Shown: positions 16,901 through 24,773 of the stretch, piece after piece | How the letters are laid out: every line of letters begins with the position of its first letter | Position numbering within the stretch: the first letter of the stretch is position 1 | NCBI GenBank assembly: GCA_018692315.1 | Contig: JABHKC010000188.1 | Location: 1 to 54,971 of the forward strand | Source: Bacteroidota bacterium | GTDB taxonomy: Bacteria > Bacteroidota > Bacteroidia > Bacteroidales > JABHKC01 | Length of the DNA stretch: 54,971 nt | Reading direction: 5' to 3' | Notes under the pieces: model-generated | The model's database searches: none | What the model saw: the letters and a program-made list of their open reading frames with translations, nothing else | Told to the model about the DNA's origin: nothing | Translations under genes and position numbers: made by a program

Positions 16901-19263
16901 ATTGCAGGAGCACCATCAATACTCATTCCCGCAATGAATCCTCCATTGATTTCCTCTCCATTATTTCTTATTTTAATAATTGTGTTTTCTTGCCCAAGTC
17001 CACATCCCGAGGAAGGAAATTCAATTGACAAAAGTTCGGCATCGTAGTGAGGTTGAGCGAAAAAGTCTTTGCAAAATTCATTGTTGTAAAATGCCGAATC
17101 GCCTAACATTTCTGCCGAAGCACAAATAGTGTTAAATCCTCCAGGAATCACTAAATTTGGCATTGTGATAGTATCAGAATCTAAACTTGCCAGAATACCT
17201 GTCCAATTTTGAGAAACTATTGTTCCATTATTAACTTGATATTTTAGTAAAATGGAACTAACTGTATCTGTTCCAAAATTTGTAATTACAATTTCTACCG
17301 GAATAATATCGTCAACAATTTCAATTTCCAGAGGATTAAGAATGGCTGTAATACCAACATCTAAGGCTATATTATCAACAATCTTGATATTGTCTATCGA
17401 AATGTCGCTTTGCCAGGTTTCGTTCACACCATCGCCTATTGTAGCCCGAAATCTGATAATTAGATTGTCAATGCCTGCATAATTTGAAAGATCAATTTCG
17501 GCGAATTCCCAACTACTTCCCTGGCTGCCAGAAATGTTCCATACATCATTTGTCCATACATCATCATTTATATCGATATGCAGAATTCCCATTCCGGCAC
17601 CGAGCATATGATAATTGAAGCTAATTTGAGGTGAACTTAATAATGAAAAATCGCACAATGTGAGCAAAGAGGCTTCATCGCCAAAGATACGAGGTGAAGA
17701 AGATTCGGTATAAAAATAGAAATTGCCTGAAAATGCAGTATCGGGACCTGTATTTAATGAAGGCGTAGTTCCTGAATTTAATGTCCAATCAAAATCGTCT
17801 TCACTTGATTGAAGGAAATTTCCTATTCCGGTTTCGAAACTTTCTGTAAAAGGAAAATTATTTATTTCATCAATAATAATAAAATTCAAAATTTCAGAGA
17901 GTGTATCATTCAGCAAATTTTCATCGCTAATACCATTTGGTGAGCTTGTCCAGATTTGAATATTATGTGAAATTGAATTAAAATTATAGGAACCAATATT
18001 TATACTATCTTCTTGGTTTCCAGCTGATAGATTCCCATTCCAGTAAAATGGAACGCCTATATTTCCATCTGCTGACCAATTTATTGTTGCTGAATTTAAT
18101 GTACTTAATCCATAATTCTTTAAAGAAATCAGTATGTCCGAATTGCCAGTAAACATTGGCAAATCTTCTAATGCTGAAACGCCTGCGTCATTTGAAGAAG
18201 GGCTATGTATATATAAGGTATAGTCCTCTGTTTCGCCCCAGGAATAATTTCCGCAAGGAGAAATTTCTGAAACTGAGTTGAAATTTGCATTTCCTCCAAT
18301 TTCTGCCACAACTATGCGCATTCGTAAGGAATCTGAAATTGCCGAAACCGGAACTTCAATATTTTTATTATATGTAGTTGTGGGATTAACCAATTCTAAT
18401 ATTGCGACTTCTTCATTCTGATCATAGAAATTTCCGTTTCCGTTCCAATCAATAAAAACTTTGCCTCCTTTGTTGTAATTTCCGCCACAAGTGCCAATTG
18501 TGATATTCAAATTATATTCATTTAATGGAAATAAATCTGTTACCATGTAGGTAAAATCTGAATATGTTGCACAGATTCCGGCAGTATTATTCGATAAAGT
18601 ATTAAAAACAACTTCATCAATTTCAGAATCTACGGAACTATTTGCCTGAGAATAGCAATATTCGGGATCGAATGATAATTGCACATTGGCAAAATATTCT
18701 ACTAAATTTCCATCGGGAGGTAAATCGGGATTTGGGTTTGTATTGTCGCTATAATAATATATACTTTGAGCTCCAATGTTAGAAGGACTACATAAAAATT
18801 CGTCAGTGTTTAAGTGCCAACCAGTAGTATTTTCATCTATTGCAATAACTAAATTCGACACATTGCTGTAATAAAAAGGACTATCGAAAACAATTTTCAT
18901 CATATTTTGTGATGTGGAAACAAATCCCGAAAAAACCGGATTTAGGGCAGAAATTGAAATCCAATCAGTATGATTTTCAAATGTGTCTTTTTCTGTAGTC
19001 CCCATATAAACATTTATTGAATCAGTCCAAATTGAGCCAGAATATTCGAAAATTATGGAGAAAATTGTACCTGATATTTCTATACTTGTTTGAGGATAAA
19101 TTATTTGGCTATAAGTATATCCGTAATATGGCTCTATCGGTATATGTTGATTTACAATAGAATCGTTACCAATTGAAACATTTTGCGTAAATGCGGTATT
19201 TGATAGAAAAAAGATGAAAGTTGTAATGAAAATTACAATAATGTAATGGTATAATTTTTTCAT
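13927..19263 (-). CDS. Giant secreted multidomain adhesin-like protein
   Basis: A 1778-residue exported protein with a signal peptide (MKKLYHYIIVIFITTFIFFL...NTAFTQ). Recognisable parts in order are a GEVED-type domain (~250-350, with FIDWNGNGNFYDQNEEV and GETEDYTLYIH); CARDB/Ig-like beta repeats (DAGVSALEDLPMFTG..., DVGITAILNPLEIEI...); and a MAM-like or cleaved-adhesin domain between them (FPFTESFETGIGNF...DIDNIKIVDN). Two Asp/Asn-rich calcium-type repeats, each following a GCT start (FNYNPNANVDDGNC and DNYNPNATIDDGSC), surround an IDTQLQIW-type PPC-like beta domain. The C-terminal ~160 residues contain two related units (SGWNLFSTYIDP... and QGWSIVGYLRQS..., each followed by a GxxYQIKM segment). 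No canonical T9SS tail is visible. The likely role is surface adhesion or matrix structure. It is monocistronic on the minus strand. Confidence 0.8.
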   Translation of the reverse strand: MKKLYHYIIVIFITTFIFFLSNTAFTQNVSIGNDSIVNQHIPIEPYYGYTYSQIIYPQTSIEISGTIFSIIFEYSGSIWTDSINVYMGTTEKDTFENHTDWISISALNPVFSGFVSTSQNMMKIVFDSPFYYSNVSNLVIAIDENTTGWHLNTDEFLCSPSNIGAQSIYYYSDNTNPNPDLPPDGNLVEYFANVQLSFDPEYCYSQANSSVDSEIDEVVFNTLSNNTAGICATYSDFTYMVTDLFPLNEYNLNITIGTCGGNYNKGGKVFIDWNGNGNFYDQNEEVAILELVNPTTTYNKNIEVPVSAISDSLRMRIVVAEIGGNANFNSVSEISPCGNYSWGETEDYTLYIHSPSSNDAGVSALEDLPMFTGNSDILISLKNYGLSTLNSATINWSADGNIGVPFYWNGNLSAGNQEDSINIGSYNFNSISHNIQIWTSSPNGISDENLLNDTLSEILNFIIIDEINNFPFTESFETGIGNFLQSSEDDFDWTLNSGTTPSLNTGPDTAFSGNFYFYTESSSPRIFGDEASLLTLCDFSLLSSPQISFNYHMLGAGMGILHIDINDDVWTNDVWNISGSQGSSWEFAEIDLSNYAGIDNLIIRFRATIGDGVNETWQSDISIDNIKIVDNIALDVGITAILNPLEIEIVDDIIPVEIVITNFGTDTVSSILLKYQVNNGTIVSQNWTGILASLDSDTITMPNLVIPGGFNTICASAEMLGDSAFYNNEFCKDFFAQPHYDAELLSIEFPSSGCGLGQENTIIKIRNNGEEINGGFIAGMSIDGAPAIIEPITAIVLPGEIYYHTFSTSIDLSTISEIDFEITTFIFLANDPIFQNDTLQKTITSYLNPTAPSASNYNIFSGQTATIELLPNDPEISHLWYSGIDTSFLQITNIFETPILLSTTEYFVQASRTFPNILSTIFSANNDHHGNMFDISIINSIIINGFDLNIDAGETTIEIYYKAGTYLGFETDATAWTFLESQAITGLGTDVPAHIDISNLFLNAGETYALYISSTNSIEMNYTTLSSLETFADENLQITTGAGKEYPFGQTFSPRRWNGTIYYTSLNNCQSNLVCDTVFVSVPTNDLSIVAANSPTTGYNLTNSEMVNVEIANFASNPASNFIVIYSINDTIIVSETVSDTILPMDTLDFYFSTIADLSVNQVYNFSIYTSLPGDQINNNDTLSFTAENILYLPGETCEIPYILNLPVINFQGTTENYGDDFENLDCGGTWLNGDDIVYEFVVSDSGALSGSVVGDWAGMVILDDCPENYYNCISSAYGYNGGSFENIAVFPGTYYAIVSSYPAPQSTDFILNLTLDTDSIIFGCTNPIAFNYNPNANVDDGNCWITEAGESCSNSFIYGNVNEPAVSNSISPYYLWWYSFTVDGIYSNVVVSLCGSNYDTQLQIWENCSDSNYIAHNDDFCLLQSEIVFDTLFAGTYYVKVYGYNNSSGDFTLSITGDTISIDVLGCTDSSADNYNPNATIDDGSCTYTNIVPWFFANTGIIHNIIIPETAALTIDGNQISIGDYIGVFYDSLGFLACGGFSMWAGTSIVLPTYGESLGNDGYSQNEEFKWKIWTPNNNMEYDAQATYNTNNYPNSNTFATNGLSGLEELLAFSYQTQSVQIDSGWNLFSTYIDPFEPTLDSIFGNILQELEIIKDQFGLVFWPQFNVNSIGNHIIGRGYQIKMNATTSTIIIGNAVEPQNTPISLNQGWSIVGYLRQSEASISLMFNSIATNIHIAKDENGEVYWPIYSINNIGNMKPGEAYQIKMINSSILVYPN

Positions 19264-19583
19264 TTTCTGAATATTTATTTATTCTAATTTTCAGTAATAT
19301 AGATAGTTCAATATAAAATATTTCATTAGTAAAAGTAGTAATAATTTTAGCATTTCAGTATATTTTTAATTCAGACTTACATTTTAATCTGCATTATATA
19401 AGCTTTGAGAATTTTGTTCAATTTTCTTTTTAATAAGTTTAATGTTTTAAATTTGCAGGCAGAAAAAATTACTTCATAGATTTGTTTAATTTTATGAAAT
19501 AAAAAAATAATTAAATAAAAATTGTTTTAAAAATTAATTTATATACTTTTGCACTCCCAAATTATTATTGAAATTTTATTGAG
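19264..19583. other. Divergent intergenic region with the rplU promoter
   Basis: A 320-base AT-rich gap between the divergent adhesin and rplU genes. It holds the rplU promoter near 19544 and the leader of the adhesin gene. I see no other structured element. Confidence 0.5.
19521..19552 (+). promoter_or_regulatory. Putative Bacteroidota housekeeping promoter for rplU-rpmA
   Basis: TACTTTTGC at 19544-19552 fits the Bacteroidota -7 consensus TAnnTTTGC. A TTG at 19522-19524, about 20 bases upstream, fits the -33 element. It lies 31 bases before the rplU ATG. Confidence 0.6.
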
Positions 19584-19895
19584 ATGTACGCAATTGTAGA
19601 AATATTAGGTCAACAATTTAAAGTTGAAAAAGACAGCAAAATATTTGTTCATAGAATCGATGCGGAAGCAGGCGAGCAAATTGATTTTGAGAAAGTTTTA
19701 TTGATAGACAACGACGGAGATGTCAAGCTTGGACAACCAACTATTGATGGTGCAAAAGTATCGGCAAAAATTCTTTCGCATATGAAAGGAGACAAAGTTC
19801 AAGTTTTCAAGAAAAAGAGAAGAAAAGGATATAAAGTGTTAAACGGGCATCGTCAGTATCTCAGTCATATTCAAATTGCTGAAATTGTATCGTAA
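19584..19895 (+). CDS. rplU: 50S ribosomal protein L21
   Basis: A 103-residue protein, the normal length for bacterial L21, which binds 23S rRNA in the large subunit. Family features are the opening [20 protein letters not shown], the central [20 protein letters not shown], and the basic tail [20 protein letters not shown] followed by [10 protein letters not shown]. It is the first gene of the usual rplU-rpmA pair, 33 bases before rpmA, with a good promoter just upstream. Confidence 0.97.
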   Translation: MYAIVEILGQQFKVEKDSKIFVHRIDAEAGEQIDFEKVLLIDNDGDVKLGQPTIDGAKVSAKILSHMKGDKVQVFKKKRRKGYKVLNGHRQYLSHIQIAEIVS

Positions 19896-19928
19896 GTTTT
19901 AAATGTAAAATCTTAAACACAAAATAAA

Positions 19929-20267
19929 ATGGCACATAAGAAAGGAGCTGGTAGTTCAAAAAACGGAAGAGAGTCGGAAAGTAAACGACTTGGTGTAAAA
20001 ATTTATGGTGGTCAGTTTGCCAGAGCTGGTAACATTATTGTTCGTCAACGAGGAACAAAACACAATCCTGATGTTAATGTTGGAATTGGAAAAGATCATA
20101 CTCTTTTTGCTTTGACAGATGGTATTGTTGAATTTAGAAAAAGAAGAAATAATAGATCTTATGTTTCAATTGAGCCTATATATTCGACGGTTGAAGGAGA
20201 AGTAATTGTAGAAAATGAAATTACCGAAGAAGTTGTTGAAGAAAAAGTTGAAACCCCCGAAAATTAA
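19929..20267 (+). CDS. rpmA: 50S ribosomal protein L27 with acidic C-terminal extension
   Basis: L27 sits near the peptidyl-transferase centre of the 50S subunit. The first ~85 residues are canonical ([64 protein letters not shown]). The N-terminus begins directly with MAHKKGAGS, without the cleaved leader seen in Firmicutes. The protein continues about 27 residues beyond the usual end with a very acidic tail ([21 protein letters not shown]). It follows rplU by 33 bases and ends shortly before a strong terminator, so rplU-rpmA is a two-gene operon. Confidence 0.96.
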   Translation: MAHKKGAGSSKNGRESESKRLGVKIYGGQFARAGNIIVRQRGTKHNPDVNVGIGKDHTLFALTDGIVEFRKRRNNRSYVSIEPIYSTVEGEVIVENEITEEVVEEKVETPEN

Positions 20268-20301
20268 GAGCAAACAGAATAAAGAATAACTTATTCAGAA
20301 T

Positions 20302-20352
20302 AAAAAATCTCCTGTATTGATAATAGACTTGTCATAGCAGGAGATTTTTTTA
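20302..20352 (+). terminator. Rho-independent terminator of rplU-rpmA
   Basis: AAAAAATCTCCTG and CAGGAGATTTTTTT pair in a 13-base stem across a ~23-base loop and end in a U-tract, 34 bases after the rpmA stop. Confidence 0.85.
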
Positions 20353-20467
20353 TTTAGGATAATTCTTGTAATTTCTTCAATTATAGAAAAATACATGTCA
20401 AATTGTTTAAATTTGAATTTGCAATATTCAGTTTAGAGATTTGTCAAGAATTTAATGAAATAAAATT

Positions 20468-21742
20468 ATGCTTACAGTAAAATTTATCCTCGACAATAAA
20501 GAATTATTAATTGAACGACTATCAATCAAAAATTTCGATGCAGAGGGAATTTTTGATGAGGTGATTGCAGCAGATTTGCAAAGAAAATCGACACAACAAA
20601 AGTTAGATGAGATTTTATCGAAACTGAATAGCTCATCGAAACAAATTGGTCAATTATTCAAATCAGGTAAAATTGAAGAAGCAAATAAAGCAAAAGCGGA
20701 AACTGCTGAATTAAAAGAATTGTCGAAAGATTTGAACAAGCAATTGCCAATTGTTGAAAAAAAACTTCATGATTTTTTAACACTCATCCCCAATATTCCT
20801 CACGAAAGCGTCCCAAGAGGCAATAGCGAAGCAGATAACACAGAAATTGCAACTGGTGGGAAAATGCCAGAAATGTGCGAAAATCCTTTAGCTCATTGGG
20901 ATTTGGCAAAAAAATATGATATAATAGATTTTGAATTAGGAAATAAAATTACCGGTGCAGGTTTCCCTGTTTATAAAGGAAAAGGAGCAAAATTGCAAAG
21001 AGCTCTAATCAATTTTTTTCTTGACGAAGCACAAAATAATGGATATGCCGAAATTCAACCTCCAGTTTTAGTAAATGAAGATTCTGGTTTTGGGACAGGC
21101 CAATTGCCCGACAAAGAAGGTCAAATGTATCATGTTGGAGCCGATAATCTTTATTTAATTCCAACCGCCGAAGTTCCTATTACAAATATTTACAGAAATG
21201 TAATTTTGAGTGCAAATGATTTTCCGATAAAAAATACTGCATATTCGCCATGTTTCAGACGCGAAGCGGGTTCGTATGGAAAAGATGTGAGAGGGCTAAA
21301 TCGTTTGCACCAGTTCGATAAAGTAGAGATTGTAACTATTGCTCATCCTGAAAAGTCGTACGAAATTCTTAAAGATATGGTGAAATATGTTTCCAAATTG
21401 ATTGAGAAATTAGAACTTCCATACAGACTGCTAAAACTTTGCGGAGGCGACCTAAGTTTTACCTCGGCACTTACGTTCGATTTTGAAGTTTTTGCAGCAG
21501 CACAAAAAAAATGGCTAGAGGTAAGTTCTGTTTCAAATTTTGAAAACTATCAGGCAAATCGGCTAAAACTCAGATTCAAAGAAGAAGGCGGAAAGAAAAC
21601 AAAATTGGCACATACTCTTAATGGAAGTGCTTTGGCATTGCCCAGAATAGTTGCCGCCCTTCTGGAGAACAATCAAACAACCGAAGGAATAAAAATCCCA
21701 AAAGTCTTGCAAAAATATACCGGATTTGAGATTATTTCGTAG
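20468..21742 (+). CDS. serS: Seryl-tRNA synthetase
   Basis: A 424-residue class II aminoacyl-tRNA synthetase of standard length that charges tRNA(Ser) with serine. An N-terminal coiled-coil arm (~30-100, rich in Lys, Glu and Leu) is followed by the catalytic core. Motif signatures include GAGFPVYKGKGAKLQRALINFF, EIQPPVLVNEDSGFGTGQLPD, LIPTAEVPITNIYRN, SPCFRREAGSYGKDVRGLNR and LHQFDKVEIV, and the closing motif 3 LNGSALALPRIVAALLENNQ. It is a single gene with no partner; a ~626-base gene-free stretch follows. Confidence 0.97.
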   Translation: MLTVKFILDNKELLIERLSIKNFDAEGIFDEVIAADLQRKSTQQKLDEILSKLNSSSKQIGQLFKSGKIEEANKAKAETAELKELSKDLNKQLPIVEKKLHDFLTLIPNIPHESVPRGNSEADNTEIATGGKMPEMCENPLAHWDLAKKYDIIDFELGNKITGAGFPVYKGKGAKLQRALINFFLDEAQNNGYAEIQPPVLVNEDSGFGTGQLPDKEGQMYHVGADNLYLIPTAEVPITNIYRNVILSANDFPIKNTAYSPCFRREAGSYGKDVRGLNRLHQFDKVEIVTIAHPEKSYEILKDMVKYVSKLIEKLELPYRLLKLCGGDLSFTSALTFDFEVFAAAQKKWLEVSSVSNFENYQANRLKLRFKEEGGKKTKLAHTLNGSALALPRIVAALLENNQTTEGIKIPKVLQKYTGFEIIS

Positions 21743-22368
21743 AATTATTAGTCTGAAAAATCAGATTGAAATTTGAATTTTATTGAATAAAAATTTGGTT
21801 TATAGCAACATTTACAATGAATGTTGATACTCTCGAAAATGCCTATTGTTTCATTGGAATGTTCCAGGATTGTTTCTTTGTAAAATCGAATAATTTTGGT
21901 ATCTAATCAGTGTGTTTAAAGTGCTGAATTTATGATTATTGAAGTTTATTTTAACCGCAAAGAACGCTAAGTTATTGAATATTTTTTCTTTGCGAAAAAT
22001 TACGATTTACATAGCGACCTTTGCGCTTATATTATTTATTTTGCTTTAGTTTAGCATGATACAATTTATTGTCATACACTGATTAGTTACTAATTTAGAA
22101 ATATTTTTATCGTAAACTCAGAAGTGCTATTTTTAAGAAATACTGCCATTTCGCTCATAAACTTTTAAAAAGACAACTCATTGTATAAAATATTATTCAC
22201 ACAAGTTGCTACATATTTTAAATTATTTTGGCTACACTCATAGGTTTGCATTTTGTGGTAATCCAGAATTAATTTGACTTATTCTATTGGATTAATTTCC
22301 TTAAAGTCTAATCCGACTGTTGAAATTTTCAAATATTTTAGTATTTTCCCATTTTTAAATGAAAAATT
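21743..22368. other. Gene-free region after serS
   Basis: A 626-base stretch with no credible reading frame. It contains the inverted-repeat element at 21903-22086. Just after serS is a short stem (AGTCTGA...TCAGATT near 21750) without a clear U-tract. The last ~200 bases are the leader of the PhnD-like gene; no consensus promoter stands out. Confidence 0.5.
21903..22086 (+). repeat. MITE-like element with 11-bp terminal inverted repeats
   Basis: CTAATCAGTGT at 21903-21913 and ACACTGATTAG at 22076-22086 are exact reverse complements. Inside, CCGCAAAGAACGC pairs partly with TTCTTTGCG, and a third CTTTGCG follows. The spacing and lack of coding capacity suggest a small non-autonomous element or a long structured repeat. 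No clear target duplication flanks it. Confidence 0.5.
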
Positions 22369-23292
22369 ATGAAATGGAGTTTATATATAGTACTGATGAT
22401 TTTTGGAATATCTTGTACGAATAGTAATAAAAAAAATACTGTAGATTTTTCCGAAGTAAATGCCACAGAGTCAGATACAACTGTCATAGGTTCAAAATCT
22501 GTTTATATCGCAATAGCATCGATGACATCGCCAAAAGAAACACATATCTACTATAGCGATTTAATGAAATATATCTCAAAAAAAGTTGGATTTCCAATCT
22601 ATATAAAGCAAAAAAAAACATACGAAGAAGTAAATTCTCTTTTAGAAAATTCTGAAGTAGATTTTGCATTTATTTGTTCGGGTGCCTATGTCGAAGAATA
22701 CAAAAAGAGTGAAATCAGACTGTTAGTTGCACCTGAAATTGAGAATAAAACCTTTTACAATGCCTATATAATTGCTCACAAAGATTCTAAAATTGAAAAG
22801 TTCAAAGATTTCGAGGGCAAAAGTTTTGCTTTTACTGATCCGCTATCGAACACAGGCAGACTGTACCCAAAAAAGAAACTATTTGAGCTAAAGAAAAAGG
22901 AAGAAAGTTTTTTTCAGAAGACAATTTTCACATATGGACATGATATTTCAATTCAAATGGTAAATCGTGGGATTATAGATGGAGCATCTGTTCATGGTTT
23001 GATTTTTGATTATCTCTCATCTCATAATCCCGATAGAGTAAAAAATATTATGATAATTGAAAAATCTGAGGAATTTGGAATGCCGCCCATAGTAAGCCCA
23101 AAATCGATTACAAATAGCTGTTTCGATAGATATCAGCAGGTTTTTCTTGATATGCACAAAGATAGTATAGGAAATGCAATTTTGGAAAAGCTTAATATTA
23201 ATAGATATGTTACAGTTGACGATTCTATATATAATAGTGTTTTTCAATTAAAAGAATATATTGAAAATGCTTCGTCAGAAAAAAGTAATTAG
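22369..23292 (+). CDS. PhnD-like periplasmic binding lipoprotein
   Basis: A 307-residue lipoprotein (lipobox GISC, Cys near residue 16) with a type 2 periplasmic binding fold of the phosphate/phosphite/phosphonate (PhnD-like) family. Typical pieces are YSDLMKYISKKVGFPIYIKQKKTYEEV, VDFAFICSGAYVEEY, YIIAHKDSKIEKFKDFEGKSFAFTDPLSNTGRLYPK and IDGASVHGLIFDYL. No ABC permease or ATPase genes are nearby. It overlaps the sensor kinase gene that follows, which is followed in turn by a sigma-54 regulator. This matches known sensing trios such as AioX-AioS-AioR, in which a PhnD-like protein presents an oxyanion to the kinase. The ligand here is unknown; an oxyanion is a reasonable guess. Confidence 0.85.
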   Translation: MKWSLYIVLMIFGISCTNSNKKNTVDFSEVNATESDTTVIGSKSVYIAIASMTSPKETHIYYSDLMKYISKKVGFPIYIKQKKTYEEVNSLLENSEVDFAFICSGAYVEEYKKSEIRLLVAPEIENKTFYNAYIIAHKDSKIEKFKDFEGKSFAFTDPLSNTGRLYPKKKLFELKKKEESFFQKTIFTYGHDISIQMVNRGIIDGASVHGLIFDYLSSHNPDRVKNIMIIEKSEEFGMPPIVSPKSITNSCFDRYQQVFLDMHKDSIGNAILEKLNINRYVTVDDSIYNSVFQLKEYIENASSEKSN

Positions 23293-24766
23293 CATTCCAC
23301 TTTTTTGGAAATTTGCTATAATATCGACCCTCATAATTGTTGTTTTTGGATCAACCAACATATATCTGTTGTGGTCTTCTGTCTATACTTCATTCGAAAA
23401 AGAAATAGACAAACGATGCAAGGTGTTAGCCAGAATTGTTTCTGAAAAGGCTTTAACACCAATTGTTTACGATGACAGATTGAGCTTGTATAAAATATTT
23501 GATGATATTACACAGAGCGATCCAAGCATATCTTATATTTTTATTTTAAATAATTCTGGAGAATTAGTCGCACAATCGTATGGCACAAAAATTCCGGGAA
23601 GTTTGCTAAAAATAAATTCATTGAAATCGGGCGAGTATAATATAAAGGTTATAAAAACTCAAAATTATAAATATCCGGTAATTCGAGATATTGCTTATCC
23701 AATCTTAAATGGCGAGGTAGGAGTTGTAAGAATTGGAATAGCCGAAGAACACATTCAGCAAGAAATGATAAAAGCATCGAACAAATTGCTTATCATGATA
23801 ATTTCATTTTTCGTTTTTGGACTATTAGGAGCATTTTTCTTTTCATATATAATAACTTCTCCAATAAAAAAAATTAGTCAAAAAGCTCAGGTAATTGATT
23901 TGGGACATATAGATTCGGAAGATTACAATATTCAATTATCTAAAGTAAAAATTCCATTCAATTATACAATTGATGATGAATTAGATATGTTAGTCGAAAA
24001 ATTTTCTGAAATGCTTATCCGATTGAAAAATAGTTATTTAGAGATAAAAGAAACAGAAATAGCATTGATTCAGGCAGAGAAACTTGCTTCTCTTGGAACT
24101 CTTTCGGCCGGTGTTGCTCACGAAATAAATAATCCAATTTCAGGAATAAAAAACTGTATTAACAGAATCATTAAAAACCCAAAGAATATTGAGCAAAATG
24201 CCAAATATATTGTACTTATAAATGAAGCTATTGAAAAAATAGAAAAAGTAGTGAAGCACTTATTGAGCTTTAGTCGAAAGCAAGAAATTGTGCTCGAAAA
24301 AGTAAATTTAAATTTGATTATTGAAAAAGCCATTCTACTTACAAAATTTAAATTACAAACTAGCAATATTCCTATAAAGATAGTATCAGACAAAGAAAAT
24401 TTTGTTAAAGGAAGTTCTAACCACTTAGAACAAGTATTTGTTAATTTAATATTTAATAGTGTAGATGCTATTACTGAAAGAAAGGAGAAAGATCCATCTA
24501 TTGATGGGAAAATTGAAATAGAAATCAAAAATATTTCCGACAAATGTTTTGTGCATGTTATGGATAATGGCAATGGAATCCCTAAAGATATTCAAAAGAA
24601 AATTTTTGATCCGTTTTATACCTCAAAAAGTGTAGGAAAAGGTACTGGCTTGGGTTTGTCTGTAACTTTCAATCTGATAAAAGAACATGGCGGAGAAATT
24701 CGATTTAGGAGCACAGTAGGCTTGGGCACTGAATTTGTAATTGAATTGAATAGTCATTCAAATTAA
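23267..24766 (+). CDS. Membrane sensor histidine kinase paired with PhnD-like protein
   Basis: A ~500-residue kinase. TM1 lies at ~14-38 and TM2 at ~175-198, with a ~135-residue periplasmic sensor region between them that looks PAS/Cache-like (YIFILNNSGELVAQSYG..., VGVVRIGIAEEHI). A HAMP-like linker follows, then the dimerisation helix with phospho-acceptor His ~287 in GVAHEINNP. The ATPase domain has the N box (NLIFNSVDA), G1 (DNGNGIP), F box (FDPFYTS) and G2 (GKGTGLGLSV). It is of the NtrB/AtoS type. An in-frame TTG at 23261 precedes the ATG at 23267, which I prefer. It overlaps the PhnD-like gene by 26 bases, so the two are probably translationally coupled. Confidence 0.93.
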   Translation: MLRQKKVISIPLFWKFAIISTLIIVVFGSTNIYLLWSSVYTSFEKEIDKRCKVLARIVSEKALTPIVYDDRLSLYKIFDDITQSDPSISYIFILNNSGELVAQSYGTKIPGSLLKINSLKSGEYNIKVIKTQNYKYPVIRDIAYPILNGEVGVVRIGIAEEHIQQEMIKASNKLLIMIISFFVFGLLGAFFFSYIITSPIKKISQKAQVIDLGHIDSEDYNIQLSKVKIPFNYTIDDELDMLVEKFSEMLIRLKNSYLEIKETEIALIQAEKLASLGTLSAGVAHEINNPISGIKNCINRIIKNPKNIEQNAKYIVLINEAIEKIEKVVKHLLSFSRKQEIVLEKVNLNLIIEKAILLTKFKLQTSNIPIKIVSDKENFVKGSSNHLEQVFVNLIFNSVDAITERKEKDPSIDGKIEIEIKNISDKCFVHVMDNGNGIPKDIQKKIFDPFYTSKSVGKGTGLGLSVTFNLIKEHGGEIRFRSTVGLGTEFVIELNSHSN

Positions 24767-24773
24767 TTAATTT

